This document shows positions 1 to 11,259 of a stretch of 64,000 nucleotides of DNA, piece by piece. The DNA comes from Kalmusia sp. IMI 367209 (taxonomy: Eukaryota; Ascomycota; Dothideomycetes; Pleosporales; Didymosphaeriaceae), in the NCBI GenBank assembly GCA_027946365.1, contig JAPEUQ010000009.1:1054001-1118000 (forward strand), in the 5' to 3' direction. How positions within the stretch are numbered: the stretch's first letter is position 1; every line of letters starts with the position of its first letter. Under the pieces are notes generated by a model that saw only the letters and a program-made list of their open reading frames with translations, was not told where the DNA came from and searched no databases. A program made the translations under genes and the position numbers.

Positions 1-289
1 GGCTGCGGGTGCGCAGCTTAGCAATCGCGGGCTGTGGGGAAGGCCTGGCGCCCGTTCGCTGTGTAAAGCTGACCCACGACGTCTATCCTGCCAGTAATAC
101 GATGCTTACGCCTTGTTGCCGCCTACAGCCCTCAAACTCCTTGGACGCTGTTCCCTAAAACAGGGGTCCCGGGTCCAAAACTCCATAGCCATGCTCTCGG
201 GCGTCATTTGAAGCTTCCACAGCCACCACGACACCCACCCACCTCGATGACTGCCTCCGCGACCCTCTCCGCTCGATCACGCCGTGGCC

Positions 290-2600
290 ATGTCCCTCGC
301 TCCACCTGCGACTCATGATGGCGATAAAGAACACGCCTTGCCCGGCGAGGTGCTTCTGTCGAAGACGTGCCAGAACTGCTTCTCATTGAAGATCCGATGC
401 GATCGGACGCAGAGGAACGACATCTGCGATAGGTGCATAACCCTGCGTTATCTTTATATAAAAATACATAGCTGACCAGAGAAGGTGCGCTCGGCTAGGG
501 AAACAGTGCGTTTTCCGCCCTGCACGACGACGCGACAATTCAGCAAAGCGCGACTCGTATGACTTCCCCTCACTGACGTTGCGCCATACTTAACAAGAAT
601 TCCAGGCGCATACAAGCCCTTGAAGCACAAGTCCGGGACCTCCTCCGCATCAAAAACCCTTCCCACAATGCCCAGCAGCCGCTGCCCGAAGATGCCTCTT
701 CCGTCGTATCGACCCCGCCGCGCGATGGCGACGTTATTGATGAAGATATTATCACGATTGAGAGGGCGGATACACTGGTCGAGCTGTACAAGTCTGAAAT
801 GATGCCCCATTTTCCGTTCATAATAATCCCCCCGCGGGATACTGGGGCGAGTCTACGGCATGAGAAACCATTCCTGTTCCTCGCAGTATTGTCGGTCGCG
901 AGCTTTCACGACCTGGTCGCTCAGGAAAGATTGGGGAACAAGTTCAAGGTTATGGTGACCGACAAGGTACTATACGGCGGTGATGACTGCTTGAAATTAG
1001 AATACCTACAGGGTTTGTTGATCGTATTAGCTTGGTATGGCTGCTTCAGGCTGAAGAAGCGGGGCTATTTGCTAACGCTACATAGGAACCAGTACCACGG
1101 ACGCTCCAAATACTACACACAATATCTACAGTTGGCAATCTCGATAGCAGTAGATATGCGCCTAGACCGTAAGCCCCTTGGCAACAAACCTGTAAGATTC
1201 GAAAATAAGCGCGACCCTCTCGTGGCCGGTAGCCCAGGGACGCAGACATGGGGTGCAGAAGAGCAGCGTGCAGCTGCGGGCATCTTCTACCTCTCTTCTA
1301 CGTAGGTGCTCTACCCTTTTTCCGTGGGGATCGGCTGACGTATCCAGAATTTCCAAATTATTAGACAAGATGAATACTTTTCCTTGCACACAATGTATTG
1401 AGGAAGGATGCCTGGCTCTTGGTCAAAAAGCGGAGTATAGAACAGACAAAGATCTATATCATGTCATAAATCTGCAGAAAATCATTGAGAACATAGAAAC
1501 AATAGCCAGAGAGCCGGGATCGGAAGCAGAGGCAGAGGAAGCGTACATACGCGTGAGAACAGAGCTTGAAGAGTTTCGAGCATTCTTAAGTGTCGATGTT
1601 AGCGATAGTCGTCAGTCATGCTTGGCCCGTGTGAAAACTGTCACTAACCGTTGTAGACCTCCTTTTCATGCAATTTCACACGGCGAAGCTGTTCCTCTTC
1701 CAGGCCGCTTTCTTTGAGCGCAACCTCCAGCAATCCCCCACCATGCACCTCAACATCCTTGCTGAAGGCCTCGAGGGGGCAAAAGCATTCCTCGATCTCT
1801 ACCTCTGGTTACCTCCGAAATCTGAAATGGCTCTAACCAATTCCGAGTGGATACAACTCTCCTTTGGTGTAACGCAAGCCGCGAAGTTCGCTATCATTAG
1901 CAAAGCGCCAGCCGTCGAAGTACAGACCAGGGACCTACGACACCGCTTGAATATCGACCATGTATTCCGGCATCTTACCTTGCGGATCGGAGCGCTAGTC
2001 GGGAGGGCTGGCGAAGGCGACAAGAAAAAAGACATCTTCTACCACTACGAGCAGAGAACAAGGAAGATCAAGAACTGGTACGAGAAGATGACGAAGGCGA
2101 CAGAAGGTCAGAGTCCGGATGCGCACCAAGCAGGCGTACCGAAACCGCAACACCAGAGTCCATCGCGTCTGCAGTCTTACAGTACGCCGGCATCGTACGC
2201 TTCGTCTACGTCTTCGTTACATCCCTCGCCAATGCAGCCCTCTTCGCAGCACTCGTCACAAGTTCCGTTGTCGGCAACGTTCTCCCACCAACAGCCACCC
2301 TCAGGTTTGTCTTCTCAAACCCATAACATCCCTGGTGACTTGTCGCAACCGTTGTTGGGAGACGCCTTTGAAACGCCCGCGACGAGCGTGGGTATGGTGC
2401 CCATGAACTCATACTCCACGTACGGAAATATACCTTCGATAGCGTTCCCAGATCTGATGAGTGCGCCGGGATGGGATACGTTATTCACCGTGCCGATGGA
2501 GGACATGTCGTGGCTCGTTGATGTCTCGCAAGGGTATGGAGGGATGAACTCCGCGAGTTCGCCGAGTGAGAATGGATGGGGAGATCTTGGGGCGCTGTGA
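290..2600 (+). CDS. Zn2Cys6 fungal-specific transcription factor
   Basis: Likely nuclear DNA-binding regulator. Six exons fit: 290-432, 485-556, 606-1034, 1086-1301, 1348-1610 and 1657-2600, giving about 688 residues. The binuclear zinc cluster has all six cysteines (C27, C30, C37, C46, C49, C56), with the last one restored only by splicing out intron 1. A short coiled-coil linker (RIQALEAQV) follows, then the fungal transcription-factor middle homology region, including YYTQYLQLAISIAVDM and AEEQRAAAGIFYL. The C-terminal third is Ser/Pro/Gln-rich and probably activating. The ATG at 290 is the first in the zinc-cluster frame; an earlier ATG at 247 is in another frame and soon stops. Intron 3 (1035-1085, 51 nt) is a multiple of three without a stop. 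The target genes cannot be inferred. It is convergent with the amidohydrolase. Confidence 0.9.
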
Positions 2601-2944
2601 ATGCTTACGGGTTTGGAGTCACTAGCTGAATAATGGAAACGGGGTCGATGTTACGATGAGATGGAGACGTTATAAGCAGCGAGCTATGATCATGATACTA
2701 AAATACTCGGTTTCGTCAGGAAAACTTGGCAATGCGTATCCGACCGACCCATCACCTTGCATATACATCGGTGCTACAATTGAAATTGTCCTATTAGGGA
2801 ACCCCGTCGGTCGGTCGGTCGGATACGGACGTCTATGTCCGCCCGATAACCATATAGAGTATCTACACCTTGTCCTCGACAATCTATGATTCGCGGGCTC
2901 TAAGCCTATCTCTTAAGTACAACCCTTCCCCTTGCATACAGAGC
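2601..2944. other. 3'-3' intergenic region with nested inverted repeats
   Basis: Space between two convergent genes. It holds the 15-bp inverted repeat described separately and no credible coding frame. Confidence 0.7.
2735..2827. repeat. 15-bp perfect inverted repeat with inner hairpin
   Basis: The left arm CGTATCCGACCGACC (2735-2749) is the exact reverse complement of 2813-2827, with a 63-nt loop. Inside the loop, ACAATT (2776-2781) and AATTGT (2784-2789) form a second small palindrome. It lies in the shared 3' region of two convergent genes, so it could shape transcript ends on both strands, or be the footprint of a small foldback element. No flanking target-site duplication was recognised. 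Confidence 0.8.
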
Positions 2945-4597
2945 TTAAATTCTCGGCTCCTCGACCACTCCCTCCACCGCATCATACACCTTCTCCCCGG
3001 CAAACCACGTCTGCACCACCCTCGCAGCCAGCAACTCCTCGGCCTCGAAATTCATATCCACAACCACAAAGTCTGCTTCTTTGCCCACCTCTAGACTTCC
3101 CACGCGATGCTCCGCAAAGCACGAGTACGCCGCTCCCAGCGTGCCCGCGCTCACTGCCTCCGCAATGCCAACCTTGAAGTTCTCGTTCACGGGGAGATCG
3201 CCTTCGTGTGGCTGCCGTGCAGACTTCCGCGTCGTAGCAACATAGACGTTTCTGAGCGGCGGGTGCGGCGCGGTCGGTGCATCCGACCCGATGGCTAGCG
3301 TAGCCCCGTGATCCGCAAAGTCTTTGTATGCGAATGCACGCTTCAGGCGGTCGGCACCTAGTAAGGCTGGCCATGCGCGTAGGATAGCGGGGTCCGCATG
3401 GACGGGCTGTATGGATGCTGTAATACCTAATTTGCCTAAACGTGCGGCGTCTTCGGGGGCAGTGAGTTCTAGGTGCTCGATGCGGTGCCGTTGGCCTGGC
3501 TTGCCATGGGTTTCTAGAGCATTGATGGCGTTGTGTACGGCGAGGTCGCCAATGGCGTGGAGTGCGCATTGGAGATTTGCTTCGCACGCTTTTTTGACGA
3601 CAGGGTCGAGCATCAGGGGCGTCCATATTGGTTCTGGAGACGCGACGTTCGTAGTGTAAGGCTCTGCGAGGGCAGCCGTACAAGCGTCAATTACACCATC
3701 GCAGATAAGTTTTATGCCGACGATGCGTAGATCGGGGGTTTTAAAGGCGTTGTACAAGCCCGCGAGCTCGATGGCGCGATCAACCTGCTGAAGGCGGTGC
3801 GCTTCACCGTCGCCTGGGTTGATGCACCAGTGCGCTGCTATGCGAAGTGGGAGCTTCCCGCCTTCTGCTTTGCGGAGCGCAAGGATAGCTTCCCAGGCGT
3901 TTTCGTCCATGGCCATGTCGATGAACCCTGTGCAGCCCACCTCGTGATATGCTTTGATGCCCGCTTTCAGGCTTGCCAATTTCTCATCGACAGAGAGCAC
4001 TTTCGCCAGATGCGGCCAGACGATAAGCAGCACGCATGCTTCGCTCAATAACCCTGATGCTTTCCCTTCTTCGTCCCGCTCGATACTTCCCCCGGCTGGG
4101 TCTTGCATCCCCTGGACACCCATCTCTTGAAGCGCCGCCGAATTGCACCAACATGAGTGTAAGTCCTTCGAATCGATGTAGATGGGTTTGTCAGTAAGGT
4201 CATCTAGCATGGAAGCTTTCGCCTGGCCGGCCGTCATGCTGTGCATCCAGCCGCTGCACAGAATGCGCTGCTTGTCCGGGTTCTTGGCTGCATAGCTGCT
4301 GATGCGGTGCCGGATCTCGGTAAGATCTTTGCAGCCATCCAGCTGTACTTTCGCGAGCGATTGACCTAATAATAGAAAATGCGTATGGGCGTCGATAAAG
4401 GACGGAAGAACATATTGGCCTTTTAAGTCATGTTTTGGGACGGTGCTGTAAGGCAATAGTGCTGGTGAGTCGGCCGGGCCTATGTATGCGATTTTGCCGT
4501 CTTTGATGACGAGCGATGTATCAGGCAAAGTAGTGGCAGCGCCGGTGCCTGTGAAGAAATGACCATTTGTGAGGATGAGCGGTTCATGGGAAGACAT
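2945..4597 (-). CDS. Amidohydrolase family 3 protein (YtcJ-like)
   Basis: Intronless, 550 residues. It is a metal-dependent hydrolase of the Amidohydrolase_3 / YtcJ group, a TIM barrel with a small beta-sandwich built from both termini. Visible hallmarks are the metal-binding DAHTHF (HTH at residues 71-73), the later His in HAIGD, RIEHLEL, and the metal-binding Asp in GSDAPTAPHPP. The C-terminal GSLEVGKEADFVVVD is the typical return to the composite domain. There is no signal peptide, so it is probably cytosolic. The natural substrate of this family (amides, formamides or cyclic amides) is rarely known and cannot be read here. It is divergent from the P450, with 0.9 kb between them, and convergent with the regulator. 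The frame is intact. Confidence 0.9.
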   Translation of the reverse strand: MSSHEPLILTNGHFFTGTGAATTLPDTSLVIKDGKIAYIGPADSPALLPYSTVPKHDLKGQYVLPSFIDAHTHFLLLGQSLAKVQLDGCKDLTEIRHRISSYAAKNPDKQRILCSGWMHSMTAGQAKASMLDDLTDKPIYIDSKDLHSCWCNSAALQEMGVQGMQDPAGGSIERDEEGKASGLLSEACVLLIVWPHLAKVLSVDEKLASLKAGIKAYHEVGCTGFIDMAMDENAWEAILALRKAEGGKLPLRIAAHWCINPGDGEAHRLQQVDRAIELAGLYNAFKTPDLRIVGIKLICDGVIDACTAALAEPYTTNVASPEPIWTPLMLDPVVKKACEANLQCALHAIGDLAVHNAINALETHGKPGQRHRIEHLELTAPEDAARLGKLGITASIQPVHADPAILRAWPALLGADRLKRAFAYKDFADHGATLAIGSDAPTAPHPPLRNVYVATTRKSARQPHEGDLPVNENFKVGIAEAVSAGTLGAAYSCFAEHRVGSLEVGKEADFVVVDMNFEAEELLAARVVQTWFAGEKVYDAVEGVVEEPRI

Positions 4598-5486
4598 GGT
4601 TGGTTGTGTGGTGGGATGAGTGAGGTCTTGTGCGATGTGAGGGGCTTATCTTATCAGATGATCTATCTGAGTTTTCCGGCGGGGAAGGGTAACCCAACAC
4701 AAAGTTCTTCTTCGTTCACCGTCCTGCTTTTACTAAAGACTGACTGGCAATATCTCATCTTGCTGGCTCTGATGAATACTGCATTCAAAGTATGTGTCTC
4801 TTACACCTGGAGCTTACTGAAGCTTCCCTAAGCTCGAGCGAGATAACGGGGAATGGGCTAGTTGTGTATCATAGAGTGGTGTACTGTCTCAAGTTTACGC
4901 CCAGGTAATCCAGGTGATTCAGCGTATTCCAATTACTATGGTAAATCCTCACAAATCTACTATCTACGTATAACCGTTGCTAATGGGGAACAGGATCGTA
5001 GCTTCCGTTGTGGGTCCCACAATCCTACGAACGCCCTCCATCGAGTAGATGTCAATTTCTCGCTACAGTCTACTGAAACAGTCGGTATGCCCCAATTTTC
5101 TTCCCACTTTTCAGCTGTGTATGCAAATGCACCTCTGACCGCCTCGCATTGCCAACAAGTAAAATTGTAGTACTCGGGACCGAACTCGGTAGTGCAGACC
5201 TATCCCTGCGACGTGGTCCAATTATTAGGGAAGGTGGTGAGCTAGGATACGCGAATCCGTGTGCATTGCCCATGGATGTGTATATGTATGTCTTGACATT
5301 TAGAAGCTGGTCGGTCCAGGTTTTCCAACTTGTAGGTGTGTAGCCACGATTCCTTTGGAGGGCTAGACATCCTTACGGCCGTTAAGTCAAAACTAGCTTT
5401 GGCATTGCCGCCCATTTTGTCATCTTCATTAAGTAGTGTTGCCCTCAATTAACAGTCGCTCTAAATACCTGGCGTGATTCTGCATC
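4598..5486. other. Intergenic region, divergent promoters
   Basis: It separates the outward-facing amidohydrolase and P450 genes and should contain both promoters. Short open frames occur on both strands, but none has coding character. I see no repeat or RNA gene. Confidence 0.5.
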
Positions 5487-7342
5487 ATGACGAATACAAC
5501 AACCCGAATACCCTACATCTGGACCTTGTGCGTTGTATGCGTCCTTTACGTCTCCATAAAGCTCTTGCGCTTCGGTCGTCGCGAGAAACATCTTCCTCCA
5601 GGTCCGCCCACGATCCCCATCCTCGGCAACGCACATCAGATTGTCGGCAAAAATCTTCATCGCAAGTAAGTGCGATTTCTATATGGCACCCTCACCAAGC
5701 TAACCTTCTGTGTGGATTGAAACAATGGGGAGATCAATACGGCAGCGTATACTCCCTCAAAATCGGCAAAGGCACGATGGTCGTGCTCTATAGTAAGCGC
5801 GCAGTGCATGAGCTGGTAGACAAGAGAAGCGCTATATATTCAGAGAGGCCGAGAGAGCAGCAGGTCATCGATACCCTCAGACACGAAAATGTGGGTGCTA
5901 TCGACGCGAATCCAGTCTGGAAGGCCCAGCGCAAAATTGCAGTTCAATTTTTGACGCCGACGAAGCTGGACGGCGAGATCGCGAAGATTTTTGAAGCTGA
6001 GTATGTTTCGAGGCATCACCGACAGCTACCAGATAATAGCACGGAACTAAATCCATTCACAGAATCAGCAAGCTCATGTATGATTTGCTCATTGGCCCTG
6101 AAGACTTCAAGAATTACATCAAACGATGCACAGCCTCTGCGGCCGCCATTGTTTTATATGGGCAACGAGCTACTAGTTACGATGACTTTTGGGCAACAGT
6201 AAGTGGGATTACGAACATGCCTCGCGTTGCTAATAATCACAGGGCGTGTACAGAACAATGGAAATTGTATGTCTTCTCGCGCACAGAGCGCAGAGCCCAC
6301 CACTAATCGGGAACATAGGTCAACAAATCACTCGAGCCAGGTTCTTATCCACCAAGTGAACAGTTTCCGATTTTCAAGCTCATCCCAGACCGGTGGAATC
6401 CCGCTAAAGCACGAGCTGCAGATAGTTTCCAGACAACTTCAACAATCTTCCTAGAGTCAGTTGCGCGGGTCGAACAGCGTCGTAACCATGGCGACAAGCG
6501 CGATTCTCTTTTAGATAAGATGCTGGACGGGGATATCAAGTCCGAGGTGCCGATGGTGGGCACGCAGTTCGCCAATTTCTTTGGAGCCCTGATGCAGGCC
6601 GCTGCAGATACTTCGGCGATTGCAATGCTGACACACATCATGTTTCTTGCCCAGCACCCAGAAGTACAGGCGAAAGCTCGTGCGGAGCTGGACAAGGTGT
6701 GTGGGACGGAGCGGATGCCTACGTGGCACGACTTCAAAGCTATTCCGTATATCAACTGCATCATGAAAGAAGGGTTACGTATCAGCCCAGTGTAAGTTCT
6801 ATAAACCTGGAATTCATTCCATGAGACCTTCACTAATCCTCTCTTCCAGTGTCCCGATTGGCGTCGCACACCGTGTTAAGCAAGATGACTGGTACGAAGG
6901 TATGCTCATACCGAAGGACGCCATGATCATGATCCCATCTTGGGCCCTCGGCCGCTCGCAGTACAAAGATCCAGATACCTACAACCCTGACCGCTATATG
7001 AACCACCCACGGCTGGCCATGGACTACGCCGGAAGCCCTGACTATGAGAACCGCGATCATTATGCGTACGGAGCGGGACGCCGCATTTGCGCAGGGATCA
7101 ACCTCGCCGAGCGCACGCAGTGGCGTATTCTTTCGAGGCTGCTTTGGGGTTTCAATGTTGAGCGTCTTATTGACGAGGAGACGGGTCAACCAATCGATAT
7201 AGACACAGAGGCGTATGAGGATGGGTTGGTGCCTGAGCCAAAGCCTTACAGGGTGAAGATTACACCAAGGAGCGAGAAGCATGCGGAGATTATTCGAAGA
7301 GACTTTGGAAACATAGAGGAGTTCCTAAAGAAGTGGGAGTAA
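5487..7342 (+). CDS. Cytochrome P450 monooxygenase with a damaged 3' splice site
   Basis: Haem-thiolate monooxygenase anchored in the endoplasmic reticulum. Exons that preserve the protein are 5487-5665, 5716-6000, 6063-6198, 6243-6266, 6319-6791 and 6850-7342 (529 residues; exon 4 is 24 nt). The N-terminus has one membrane helix followed by the proline-rich hinge [12 protein letters not shown]. ExxR is seen in KEGLRI, and the haem loop [10 protein letters not shown] has its ligand at Cys446. Intron 1 has a good donor (GTAAGT) and a CTAAC branch site at 5700-5704. However, the acceptor expected at 5714-5715, just before the conserved segment containing WGDQYG, reads GG instead of AG. Splicing to the next in-phase AG (exon start 5746) would delete that segment. 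Substrate unknown. The gene may be impaired, or this is a base error. Confidence 0.88.
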
Positions 7343-7641
7343 TACGTTCTGCTTGTCCTCGGGGCAATAGATGCTCTGCCAAAGCGATGGTCCAGGGAAA
7401 TACCACGATTAGTCAAAAGTCCGTACAAATTCTGGACCAACATATCTATAGTGGTTCTAAAGAGTAGATTCGGCACCTCACACATACTACCACGAGACGC
7501 TGGATCGCACTTAGCTCGCTAAGAATCAGGACAGCTGCTCCCGTCCTCCTTCAGGTACAACGAGTAAGCTCATAAAGTGCTATATGATTTGAGAAATACT
7601 GATCATCATCCAACGCACCTCCCCTTTCCTTCTGCACTCGC
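7343..7641. other. 3'-3' intergenic region
   Basis: Short gap between the convergent P450 and effector genes. Nothing further seen. Confidence 0.5.
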
Positions 7642-8147
7642 TCAATCCACATACCACGTCGCCACATGACCCTGACATCTCATCGTCCCCTGTGCCGACA
7701 CCCTCCCTGCATGCGCCCCACCAAACCTCCTGTTAACCTCATCCACGATATCTACGATATCTTGATTATCCATGTAGAACTGATAATCACCGGAGTCGCT
7801 CTGAATTGTTCTCCAGATTAGCTAATCACATTTCACAGTCAAGGTAGCACCAGAAAACACTCACCCTTCCTACGCTGAAGCTACATGCGGCATTGACCAT
7901 GCGCTGCACGTATCCTGCCGGCTTGCCTATGAAGCTCACGCTCCAGTCGCCCGCGTCTGTGAGCACGTCGTGGCAGGAGGACTCGCATTGTGACGTTGAC
8001 GGCGGGTCTTTGGAGGAGTTGGTGCGGTCGGTAAAGGTGAGTGTGTCGCAGTAGCCCTTGGTGGCTTTGTTACCGGTGCAGGAGCTGGCAGCTGCAAAAG
8101 TGGAGAGAAGCCCAAAAAAAGGCGATACACAGAGATGTAATCTGCAT
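7642..8147 (-). pseudogene. Hce2/Ecp2-type secreted effector with a frame break in the signal peptide
   Basis: Small cysteine-containing protein resembling the Hce2 domain (homologues of Cladosporium Ecp2, a necrosis-associated effector family). Coding blocks are about 7865-8147 and 7642-7800, split by an intron at 7801-7864. The mature part has paired Cys (SSCTGN, SQCESSC), an AACSF block, and the typical family ending with QDIVDIVDEVNRRF, GTMRCQG and a short WYVD tail. The only ATG (8147) begins a hydrophobic signal-like stretch, but its frame stops soon after. The mature domain lies in another frame, and the switch maps to a 7-base A run on the plus strand (8114-8120). No in-frame Met precedes the mature domain. 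So secretion is broken if the sequence is correct; otherwise the run length is misread. A TATA-like element lies 63-70 bp upstream. Confidence 0.65.
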
Positions 8148-8209
8148 GTTGAGTGATTGTGTGAATGTGTGTGGTATGGTAGAGGTTAAGAAGTCGCGCC
8201 TAGACGGAG

Positions 8210-8217
8210 TATAAATA
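8210..8217 (-). promoter_or_regulatory. TATA-like element upstream of the effector gene
   Basis: TATTTATA on the minus strand, 63-70 bp upstream of the ATG at 8147. The spacing is plausible for a core promoter of a small secreted-protein gene. Confidence 0.35.
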
Positions 8218-8255
8218 TCCACGACTGCGGCGTAGAATTGAGGCAGTGTTGAGTC

Positions 8256-8300
8256 AAGACGGCATGGTATAAGACAGCGTGGTACAAGACGGCGTAGAAG
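8256..8300. repeat. Three degenerate 15-bp tandem repeats
   Basis: Units at 8256-8270, 8271-8285 and 8286-8300, each starting AAGAC followed by A/GGC and then a TGG- or AGA-type end. They lie about 110-150 bp upstream of the effector start codon. Confidence 0.6.
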
Positions 8301-9951
8301 TAACTCAAGGTCGTGCAGAGTCAAACGACTGTACAATGAAGGCGGCGTGGGGCGAAGGGGCCGTAAAGAGCGCACAGCCGAGATTCAAAGCGGCGCAGAG
8401 TCAACACTGTGCACGATGAAATCACAGTGCACAAGCCCCTCACTATATACCGTGATGGCCCTCATCCCTTGAATATCGACCTAGCCAAGTGAGTCTGCAT
8501 TATGATCACGCGTGTGTGAATGGTGTTGACATTGGTGCTGCCGGGCGACCAATCAGCTGTCGCTATGGCCGTTGCGCTTCGAGAGGTCTTACCATTGGTC
8601 ATACAGAACTCGTCACACCCCGATGGAGTAGGCGTAGCACCAATGGTGATTCAATCGAGGGTTCTTGGTGGAGATCAGGTACCACTGTCAACCAGTGTCA
8701 GGCACCGATTTCGGGACGTTGAATGAGTCGGTGAAGGGAGGGTGACTGGCATTGACAACCCCCGCTAGAGCACGAAGACGAACGCTTGAACTCGCACGTG
8801 ACCCCCTCGCATCCGGAAGAATTGATTGCTTGGTGACTATGCGCTTGGTGACAATCGGAATGAATGGACAGGGGAGGAGACGAAGCTTTCTTCTAATGCT
8901 GTAGCGAGGCACAACACAGCGTGGAGTCGAGACGTATCTTCTAAGAGATCCGAGATCGACGGCAAACGGCGAATAGTTATTATGCTGCTTGCGGGAGCTT
9001 TTATCAGCGCGGCTTGATTTGTTGCATGGACGGCGACGTAGAGTCCCGGCCAATCATTGAGATGAAGAGCGCAGCCTTTTTCTTTTCCCTAGCAAGAATA
9101 ATCACTTCTTAATGATAGCCTAAGGTAACTTCTTATTTTGACTACTCCTCCTGAGGGTAGAAAGACAGCCTTTGAAGAAACAGGAAAGAATGAAAGAAGG
9201 CTTTCAATCCAGAACGAAGGAGCCGTAGAGCTTAGGGGGATGATTTCACGCAAGGTACCGGGAGAGCTCGTTGCAGTGCCTTTTAGCAATATTCGTAATG
9301 TGGTCCATTTAATACTAGAAGAACAGCTTCTACTCTAGGTTTTCAAATAGAAGACGGGGAAGTTGACGTGGACAAAATCTAATGCTGAATGACCTGAACA
9401 GCGGCCATGACGCTAAGCTCAATTCGGATACCCTTATGCAGCGAAGTTGTTGCTGACGACAACCTTTTCGTGTCGTATTTCAACTATAAATGCTAGGAGG
9501 AATAGAGCTATAATCTTAACGCAGTAAGACCTATACGAAACAGGTTCATCACGAGGAGGCGTCGAATCAACGATCATTGCATCGATTGATATCACAATTA
9601 GACACCATACCATCATGAAGAAGATTCAACCTTGAATACTTCATAATATCACGATTGACTATCTGTCAACCCTAAAAAGGTACGTGACTGATGATCCATC
9701 GCCTGCATGGTTTATGATATGTTCGTAGACATCTCAGCAGCAAGAAATTTGATCGAATTAATAGTAATGCAAGCATTCAAAGGATCATCCGCAAGCGCGG
9801 CGTCCAATTACACTATTCAACCCCGAAACCATAAACTAAATATTCCAGTGGTATAAAGCGTCCTGAATGTTCGGAAAGAATCCTCCTAGCCCCAAACAGA
9901 ACGCCACAGAACCATGCGAAAGCCCATCATGGAAAACCTCGAACATCACGA

Positions 9952-11259
9952 TCACAGCCCCGACGACCTGCCCGGCTCCGGCGCACTAGAGTCCTGCGTC
10001 GTCCTCCACCCACTCCCATAACTCCCCATCGTCTCCGTCATCGTACTACTCGCCAACGTACTCTCCACCCTCCCCATACTCCCCCACGTCCCAGTAGACC
10101 CCATATCTACCACCTCCTCAACGCTTGCGCCCTGCGTGAAACTCGTCGTTTTGTCCACCCTCCTCCTGCTCACTGGGCCTTCATGTCTGTGATTCCTGTC
10201 CTCCCTACGGTTCTGTACGAACAGCATGCGGAACGAACCGATGCACGCGACGATGATAGCGATATTGGCTTCGGCAGACGACCACACGAGCACCCAGGGC
10301 GAGTCCATCTGCTTCGTTACGCCGACGGTGGAGACGGTAGCGCGCACGATAGCGAAGGTGATAGTGACGAGGACGAGGGAAAACACGCCGCCGAGGGCGA
10401 GGGACTGGCGGCGCGGGATCTTAGAGCGCCAGAGGATATTGAGGGGGATCGTTACGACTGCGCTTGTCAGCTTGATTTCCACCATGAATTCTTTGCGAGA
10501 GCTTACTTAAAACATCCGTGGTGACGTCTAACGCTGTGTTGACCTTCATATTCACAAAACTCATGTTCTGCTCTGCCGTGCAGTACGGACTGCTGACCTG
10601 CTCGTAGCTCCCGAAGCTGCACATGTACGGATATGTTGCGAAAGTTGCAGCGTACGCCGCGAGTGTAAACACGGCAACGCCCCACCAATGCCACTTGATA
10701 TTTCTTATGAGTCTCGGGCCTAGTCGGTAGAAGAACAGGAGGAAACTAAGCTTGACACACCAGAGCGATGTGTACATGAGCATGAAGCTGATGACGATAC
10801 CGTAGGAGAATTTGCGCACGATGAAGAGCGTATTCGGGTCGATATCCTCGGGGTCGATCGGCTCGAGGGTAAGGCGGATGGTGTAGTCTGCCGGGGCGTT
10901 AGCAGTGCGGATTCTGAGGGGATTGTGAGGGGTCGAACACATGGCATCGCTGGAGTAGATTGCTAGAGCGCCTATACCCGTCGCGCAGAGCCATGCTAGC
11001 AGCGCGAACAAGTCATCTGAGAAGAAGCGTCCGAAAGTCCTCCATCTTGTCCAGTATCTGAGCGGTAGAAAAAGGAATGAGAAGGCTGTCATAGCCCAGA
11101 CTATCGGCTGTGCCAATGGTCAGTACGTGGTGTCTTGAACTAGAAGCTATAGTGACATACCACGAAGACATTCTGTTTCACCCGTATAGTATCGAATCCA
11201 TAGTGCTTCAAATCAGTGCCTCGGCTCGCAAGAAGACCCTCCATGACCCGTCCTTCCAT
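9952..11259 (-). CDS. Seven-transmembrane fungal rhodopsin-domain protein (PTH11/SAT4-like)
   Basis: Integral membrane protein, probably of the plasma membrane. Three exons fit (minus strand): 11161-11259, 10507-11107 and 9952-10457, about 401 residues. It matches the fungal rhodopsin-domain layout: hydrophobic helices in series, DD at the start of helix 2 (FFSDDLFALLAWLC), and the family block with a Lys and aromatic run (LWCVKLSFLLFFYRLGPR). Paired extracellular cysteines (YMCSFGSYEQ, SPYCTAEQN) follow, and the segment after intron 2 reads IVTIPLNILWRSKIP. The C-terminal tail of about 100 residues is polar and Ser/Thr-rich, as in cytoplasmic tails of this family. Members act as putative receptors or remain uncharacterised; no ligand can be assigned. 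I chose the ATG at 11259; Met6 is an alternative. Confidence 0.85.

Larger units (their letters stand above)
8148..9951. other. Gene-poor 1.8-kb region
   Basis: No supported gene. It contains the 15-bp repeat cluster at 8256-8300 and a looser second-order duplication: similar GCAGAGTCAA-type segments near 8315 and 8393. Short frames near 8490-8730 on either strand do not resemble a known family. From about 9050 to 9900 the sequence is rather AT-rich and featureless. Confidence 0.5.

Noticed and set aside
1629..1656. 28-nt intron in the first Zn2Cys6 gene
   Set aside because: Too short; the 46-nt alternative 1611-1656 uses a GTCAGT donor and gives a better protein (DSHLLFMQFHTA).
1..7342. Regulator, amidohydrolase and P450 as a secondary-metabolite cluster
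   Set aside because: No backbone synthase, transporter or tailoring set is present, and orientation and spacing are ordinary.
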